Source of the DNA: DATMXS01 sp050260275
GTDB lineage: Bacteria > Acidobacteriota > Terriglobia > Bryobacterales > Bryobacteraceae
NCBI GenBank assembly: GCA_050260275.1
Contig: JBLNBX010000199.1
Span: 1-9,239 of the forward strand
Direction: 5' to 3'
Length of the DNA stretch: 9,239 nucleotides
In this document: positions 7,501 through 9,239 of the stretch, one piece after another
Layout: the number at the start of each line of letters is the position of its first letter
How positions within the stretch are numbered: position 1 is the first letter of the stretch
Notes under the pieces: generated by a model
Database searches by the model: none
Seen by the model: only the letters and a program-made list of their open reading frames with translations
Told to the model about the DNA's origin: nothing
Made by a program: the position numbers and the translations under genes

Positions 7501-7677
7501 CAGGTGGAGGTAACCGACGACGTGATCGTCAACCGGCTCAAGCGCGGCGACAGTTGGGTGATTGCCGATACCTACGTTGTGCGCGGCGGAAAGTTGACGG
7601 AGGGACGATTCGGTATCCACGTCATCGGCAACGACGAGGTGCGCATATCGGGATTCTCCTTCACGCCCAAGGAGTAG
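4513..7677 (+). CDS. Membrane protein with TPR-like N-terminus, PEGA-like repeats and jelly-roll-like C-terminus
   Basis: The 1054-residue protein has four parts. Residues about 15-280 are Ala/Glu-rich helices with TPR-like spacing and turns such as FPGDADI, LEPGNA and YPLDP. Residues about 283-400 form an Ala- then Pro/Gln-rich linker. One hydrophobic helix spans 404-424. After it come about six beta repeats of the PEGA kind, at roughly 435-500, 504-565, 573-655, 657-732, 733-812 and 813-883; the clearest have NPPGATIRVDGR, PGAQVFLDG and GSYTVTARAEGY. The last part, 884-1054, with WYRLKGAGMVQYK and a YRDARNYVLFRLE stretch, looks like a concanavalin/jelly-roll fold seen in sugar-binding or glycosidase-like domains. 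Likely topology is a cytoplasmic helical part and a periplasmic PEGA/lectin-like part, fit for envelope sensing or scaffolding. The ATG at 4513 has no clear Shine-Dalgarno site; the frame is open upstream only to a stop at 4465. It may be the orphaned tail of the preceding kinase remnant. Confidence 0.85.
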   Translation: MERVVKQRDPAALAEAKARAIEQIERALAAFEMGRAVELAASAVAEFPGDADIASLKARTDEAAAKIAEAEKLLAQGRALCAQQWWDEGFDAMRKALALWPQYQPARAALVESLIERSRALLETDWRAAEPYVQEALELEPGNAIAKSLRTSVADHRRDEAVVKCFTLARAHRKAGRLDEALREAEQCFAQYPLDPRLQQLRDILKAELEKAQIATQRPADLQALREIQESLENAPGAAAARDALARAREIAARYTGDAEIEALVDAITARAGEIAPALPEAPPVAAAAAAAAADSAPPPLFMDEPAPVPLPEADLFGSPEPAQPPVPPAPMAAQRGEPGSQQSGGFTSGQPASGPGAPQDLPAPPAGQPPAAPPPAQQPPAPPQGQIPPAPPRPPRKPINRNVLWAGVGTAAVLALIAAAIALTRMSRGSSAGMVRLEVRTNPPGATIRVDGRVRGTSNFTLETAPGEFLVEAVLEGYQTASTRAKAAPGAAPLEFTLEPLPQTIRLFTDLPDGTVVLDSEPPRELADGQVILDAVPPGTHTITVKSRSGQATFNIEVAPGRAPSVTAPPVVRDVAALLVSNLGSTARVYSSAAPVRIDVDGQPAGEAGPDGLQVLNLAPGTHEIAAGQGVTQVKKIVEISPAPTLTAFLQSDRNIGTLVILAGEDGVDVFIDGRRYRRQTARGGQLRIPREPKQYRIRVAKSGFQDVPEQVVNLAKGEEKRVTFKLVPLPTTAHLAFRGAAPGAQVFLDGSLIGTVGPDGGFQAGSVPPGEHTIELRSGSMRSRPVRKSFTAGQTIDLSAAEIAMRSVRGTLRLNITPADAHVTVTRSGGSPVAVTGSEMELDEGSYTVTARAEGYVQHSQHVQITGGQTSQLDMTLIRAEQRPKVVASGMEGWQTPWSKDGDWYRLKGAGMVQYKQASSPGVYAFNIMLGSGGGLFRGKDLEWFANYRDARNYVLFRLEKTTLRRIVVENGKRTEYPKRPHNLDLRDGMMASVQVEVTDDVIVNRLKRGDSWVIADTYVVRGGKLTEGRFGIHVIGNDEVRISGFSFTPKE

Positions 7678-7719
7678 CGCGGGCGGCAACCCGGACGGCC
7701 GGCGCGGCGTCTCGAAGGC

Positions 7720-8544
7720 ATGCGCCTGACAGCCGCACTGGCCATCGCGCTTCCACTGTGCGCGCAGGACGCCCGGGAGATTGTGAAAGTCTCACTCGAA
7801 CGTGAAGCCGCGCTCGACAAGCTCGCGCGGCAGTACACGTTCCTGCAGAGAGTCGAGCAGCGGGACATAGGCGATAGCGGCGAGATAGTACGGCGGAGAT
7901 CGAAAACATACGACGTGACGCTTCTCGAAGGGTCGCCGTACTCGCGCCTCATCGCACGTGAGGATAGACCGCTATCGGCGAACGAGGAGAAAGAAGAGCG
8001 CCGGAAGCTCGAGCGCAGCATCCAGGAAAGGCGGCGCGAGACGGAGCGCGCGCGCATAAAGCGTGTTTCGGAGTGGCAGCAGAAGCGTGACAACGACCGC
8101 AAGCAGTTCAGCGAGATAGTCGATGCGTTCCAGTTCCGGATCACGGGCGAAGAGGCCATCAACGGCCAGAAGTGCTGGGTGATCGAGGCCACCCCGAGCC
8201 CGGGATACCGGCCGCACGGCGGCATGAGCCGCGTCTTCCCGAAAATTCGCGGGCGGATGTGGATCAGCAAGACTAACTACGGCTGGGCGCGGGTTGAGGC
8301 CGAGACGCTGGACACGATCACCTACGGCGGTTTCCTCGCGCGGCTGCACAAGGGCATGCGCTTCTTCATGGAACAGGAGCACGTGAACGGCGAGGTGTGG
8401 ATGCCGAAACACATCACCGTCGATTACTCAGCGCGCGTGCTGCTCGTGAAGCGGTTTCGCGGCCAGGCGGATGTGACCTACCGGAACTTCCGCAAGTTCC
8501 AGGCGGATTCGCGAATCGTGGACGTCTCGGAGACGGGGAAGTAG
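7720..8544 (+). CDS. Secreted LolA-like protein (outer-membrane lipoprotein-sorting-like family)
   Basis: The product has 274 residues. A short signal peptide (MRLTAALAIALPLCA, cleavage near residue 15) precedes a mature part with DARQ-type start, a beta segment (YTFLQRVEQRDI, SKTYDVTLLEGSPYSRLIA), a highly charged probable coiled coil (about 86-130, rich in E, R and K) and a beta-rich C-terminal half with ITGEEAINGQKCWVIEATP, GRMWISKTNYGWARVEAE and NGEVWMPKHITV. The latter pattern is that of the LolA/RseB-like half-barrel fold found in many acidobacterial secreted proteins annotated as lipoprotein-sorting-like. The ligand is unknown. C14 is not in a proper lipobox, so it is probably soluble periplasmic. 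The gene begins 42 bp after the PEGA gene, in the same frame, with GAAGG only one base before the ATG, so initiation may be weak or coupled to upstream translation. No alternative start codon exists between the two genes. Confidence 0.8.
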   Translation: MRLTAALAIALPLCAQDAREIVKVSLEREAALDKLARQYTFLQRVEQRDIGDSGEIVRRRSKTYDVTLLEGSPYSRLIAREDRPLSANEEKEERRKLERSIQERRRETERARIKRVSEWQQKRDNDRKQFSEIVDAFQFRITGEEAINGQKCWVIEATPSPGYRPHGGMSRVFPKIRGRMWISKTNYGWARVEAETLDTITYGGFLARLHKGMRFFMEQEHVNGEVWMPKHITVDYSARVLLVKRFRGQADVTYRNFRKFQADSRIVDVSETGK

Positions 8545-8559
8545 CGCGTTTGAGAGCGG

Positions 8560-8584
8560 AAGCCTTCGGCCCGGTGATGTGCTG
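8560..8584 (+). repeat. Direct repeat, copy 1 (25 nt)
   Basis: This 25-base stretch, with the core GGCCCGG and the end GATGTGCTG, recurs at 8849-8873 with three mismatches (22 of 25 identical). It lies just after the LolA-like gene, before the first palindromes. Confidence 0.65.
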
Positions 8585-8673
8585 GAGCGTAGGCGCCGGA
8601 GATCGTTCATCGGGGGGCGGACTTCAGTCCGCTGCGGAGCTTCAGCTCCGCCCACTCCGGCTCGCGGTTTGCT

Positions 8674-8711
8674 GCAGGGCTGAAGCCCTGCGCGGGCTCA
8701 AGCCCGCCCCC
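8674..8711 (+). repeat. Two-hairpin REP unit, copy A
   Basis: GCAGGGCT-GA-AGCCCTGC is directly followed by GCGGGCT-CA-AGCCCGC and a C-run. The same arrangement returns at 8976-9014, differing essentially in the second loop (CA versus GGA). The pair of adjoining hairpins is thus the mobile or duplicated unit rather than one hairpin. Confidence 0.75.
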
Positions 8712-8841
8712 AATGGCCCCTGCGAGGCTGGGCCCGAGCCGCGTCGCGGTGCGCCTTTGCAGCCCCGGAAGGGGCGGCAGAAAGTAGCCCACGGCGCAAG
8801 CCGTCGGGATCGCGAGTGTTTCAAGAGCAAGCCCCCGGACG

Positions 8842-8891
8842 GGGGCGTAAGGCTTTGGCCCGGCGATGTGCTGCCCGCGCGCTTACGCCCC
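8842..8891. repeat. 10-bp inverted repeat around the second direct repeat
   Basis: GGGGCGTAAG (8842-8851) and CTTACGCCCC (8882-8891) are perfect complements. They enclose direct-repeat copy 2. Each arm also belongs to a competing local hairpin (8831-8846, and 8886-8891 with 8898-8903), so the RNA could switch between forms. Confidence 0.6.
8849..8873 (+). repeat. Direct repeat, copy 2 (25 nt)
   Basis: This is the second copy of the 25-base repeat at 8560-8584, differing at repeat positions 4, 8 and 16. It lies inside the loop of the 10-bp inverted repeat 8842-8891. Confidence 0.65.
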
Positions 8892-8975
8892 TTTCAGGGG
8901 GCGGCCTGTCAAATCGGGCTTTAGCCCCTGTGGCGATGGCGCATCAGCCTCGCACAGCGGGTTCATATATGGCTG

Positions 8976-9014
8976 GCAGGGCTGAAGCCCTGCGCGGGCT
9001 GGAAGCCCGCCCCC
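8976..9014 (+). repeat. Two-hairpin REP unit, copy B
   Basis: GCAGGGCT-GA-AGCCCTGC (8976-8993) and GCGGGCT-GGA-AGCCCGC (8994-9010) plus a C-run repeat the unit at 8674-8711 almost exactly, about 300 bp apart in the same orientation. Confidence 0.75.
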
Positions 9015-9033
9015 CTGGGCTTTCCTATGGCCT

Positions 9034-9087
9034 TGCGCCGCGATGCGCGTCCCACCAGCAGGCCAAATCCCGCCTCCTCGCGGCGCA
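9034..9087. repeat. 10-bp inverted repeat just upstream of pyrF
   Basis: TGCGCCGCGA (9034-9043) and TCGCGGCGCA (9078-9087) are perfect complements around 34 bases. A smaller hairpin, CCCGC-T-GCGGG (9089-9099), follows. The right arm ends 32 bases before the pyrF start, so it could be the edge of the REP cluster, a terminator for upstream reading, or a control site for pyrF. Confidence 0.5.
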
Positions 9088-9106
9088 GCCCGCTGCGGGT
9101 CTCTGC

Positions 9107-9112
9107 TAATCT
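9107..9112 (+). promoter_or_regulatory. Candidate -10 box of a leaderless pyrF transcript
   Basis: TAATCT (TANNNT type) lies 7 bases before the GTG start. Transcription would begin at about the start codon. No -35 box and no Shine-Dalgarno site are seen, which fits a leaderless message. Confidence 0.4.
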
Positions 9113-9119
9113 TTACCTC

Positions 9120-9239
9120 GTGATCCGAGCTTCCGACCGACTCATTCTCGCTCTCGATATCCCGCACGATCCCGCCAACCCGGACCGCCCCATTGAGGTC
9201 CGCGACGCGCAGGCCATCGTTGACCGGCTCGGCGACCGC
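9120..9239 (+). CDS. pyrF: Orotidine 5'-phosphate decarboxylase PyrF, N-terminal part
   Basis: PyrF converts orotidine monophosphate to UMP, the last step of de novo pyrimidine synthesis, in the cytoplasm. Only 40 codons are present before the right edge. The translation VIRASDRLILALDIPHDPAN ends later in QAIVDRLGDR, matching the first beta strand (LILALD, with the substrate-binding Asp at residue 13) and the first helix of the family. The catalytic Lys/Asp cluster lies outside the window. The loop after ALDIP is somewhat longer than in common PyrF proteins. A GTG start at 9120 fits the family N-terminus; no ATG is available nearby and no Shine-Dalgarno site precedes it. The identification rests on a short stretch, but the ALD-P and RLGD pattern is characteristic. 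Confidence 0.85.
   Translation, partial: MIRASDRLILALDIPHDPANPDRPIEVRDAQAIVDRLGDR

Larger units (their letters stand above)
8617..9010. repeat. REP-like palindrome cluster
   Basis: This stretch fills most of the 575-bp gap 8545-9119, in which I see no convincing gene. At least six hairpins share a CT-NN-AG apex: GCGGACT/AGTCCGC (8617-8632), GCGGAGCT/AGCTCCGC (8634-8651), GCAGGGCT/AGCCCTGC (8674-8691), GCGGGCT/AGCCCGC (8692-8707), GGGCT/AGCCC (8916-8927), and a second copy of the third and fourth (8976-9010). Others have different loops: GCCCC-GGAA-GGGGC (8762-8775), CCCACGGC-GCAA-GCCGT with a bulged C before GGG (8788-8808), and GCCCCC-GGAC-GGGGGC (8831-8846). Stem changes are matched on both arms, so pairing is kept. 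This is the style of REP sequences spread by RAYT (IS200-like Y1) transposases; no such transposase is in the window. Possible roles are mRNA 3'-end protection or termination after the LolA-like gene. Confidence 0.8.

Noticed and set aside
6154..7689. 511-codon open frame on the minus strand
   Set aside because: It is a shadow of the PEGA-repeat coding region; its translation shows no domain pattern or signal sequence.
7720..7764. Lipoprotein signal in the LolA-like protein (Cys at residue 14)
   Set aside because: The residues before the Cys are L-P-L, not a lipobox; ordinary signal peptidase cleavage after Ala15 fits better.
8523..8535. CGTCT-CGG-AGACG hairpin near the LolA-like stop
   Set aside because: It is a short 5-bp stem inside the coding sequence without a T-run and could easily arise by chance.
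8397..8924. 175-codon open frame crossing the LolA-like gene end and the REP cluster
   Set aside because: Its second half is translated palindromes, and the first half overlaps a well-supported gene in another frame.
8617..9014. CRISPR array
   Set aside because: Repeats are palindromic, irregularly spaced and of unequal sequence, with no unique spacers of constant length and no cas genes.
8816..9167. Short open frames across the repeat island on both strands
   Set aside because: They consist of translated REP hairpins and overlap the start of pyrF.

Overview
The window is GC-rich chromosomal DNA, most likely from an Acidobacteriota member of the Bryobacterales/Solibacter group. The main clue is the C-terminal domain of the large secreted protease, which looks like the TIGR03437 domain expanded in Solibacter. 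A LolA-like secreted protein, a TPR/PEGA membrane protein and a protein-kinase remnant, all typical of that phylum, agree with this. The assignment is inferred from sequence character only.

Layout: positions 1-249 (minus strand) hold the first 83 codons of purQ. Upstream of it, also on the minus strand, is a 79-residue protein that is little more than a PcrA/UvrD-type Tudor-like domain (337-576). A divergent 168-bp gap with a palindrome and a GC-rich hairpin leads to a plus-strand secreted subtilisin-family protease with a PA insert, an Ig-like domain and a TIGR03437-like C-terminus (745-4056). A perfect 12-bp inverted repeat follows it (4071-4106).

At 4173-4538 is the N-lobe of a Ser/Thr protein kinase (glycine loop, VAIK-type lysine, alpha-C glutamate). 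It breaks off before the catalytic loop. In another frame comes a 1054-residue protein with TPR-like helices, a Pro/Ala-rich linker, one membrane helix, about six PEGA-like beta repeats and a C-terminal jelly-roll-like domain (4513-7677). Bacterial kinases often carry such a tail, so this pair may be a decayed receptor kinase. A secreted LolA-like protein (7720-8544) follows after 42 bp and is probably co-transcribed.

The 575-bp gap 8545-9119 is packed with REP-like palindromes. They share a CT-NN-AG apex, their stems vary in a compensated way, and one two-hairpin unit is duplicated. The window ends in the first 40 codons of pyrF (9120-9239, plus strand), which may be leaderless.

Overall, an envelope/secretion-related block sits between two nucleotide-biosynthesis genes. 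The protease, the membrane TPR/PEGA protein and the LolA-like protein all act in or beyond the cytoplasmic membrane, but the sequence does not show that they work together. The strongest leads are the apparent loss of the kinase catalytic core from the PEGA protein, the structured repeat cluster, and the stand-alone Tudor-like protein next to purQ.
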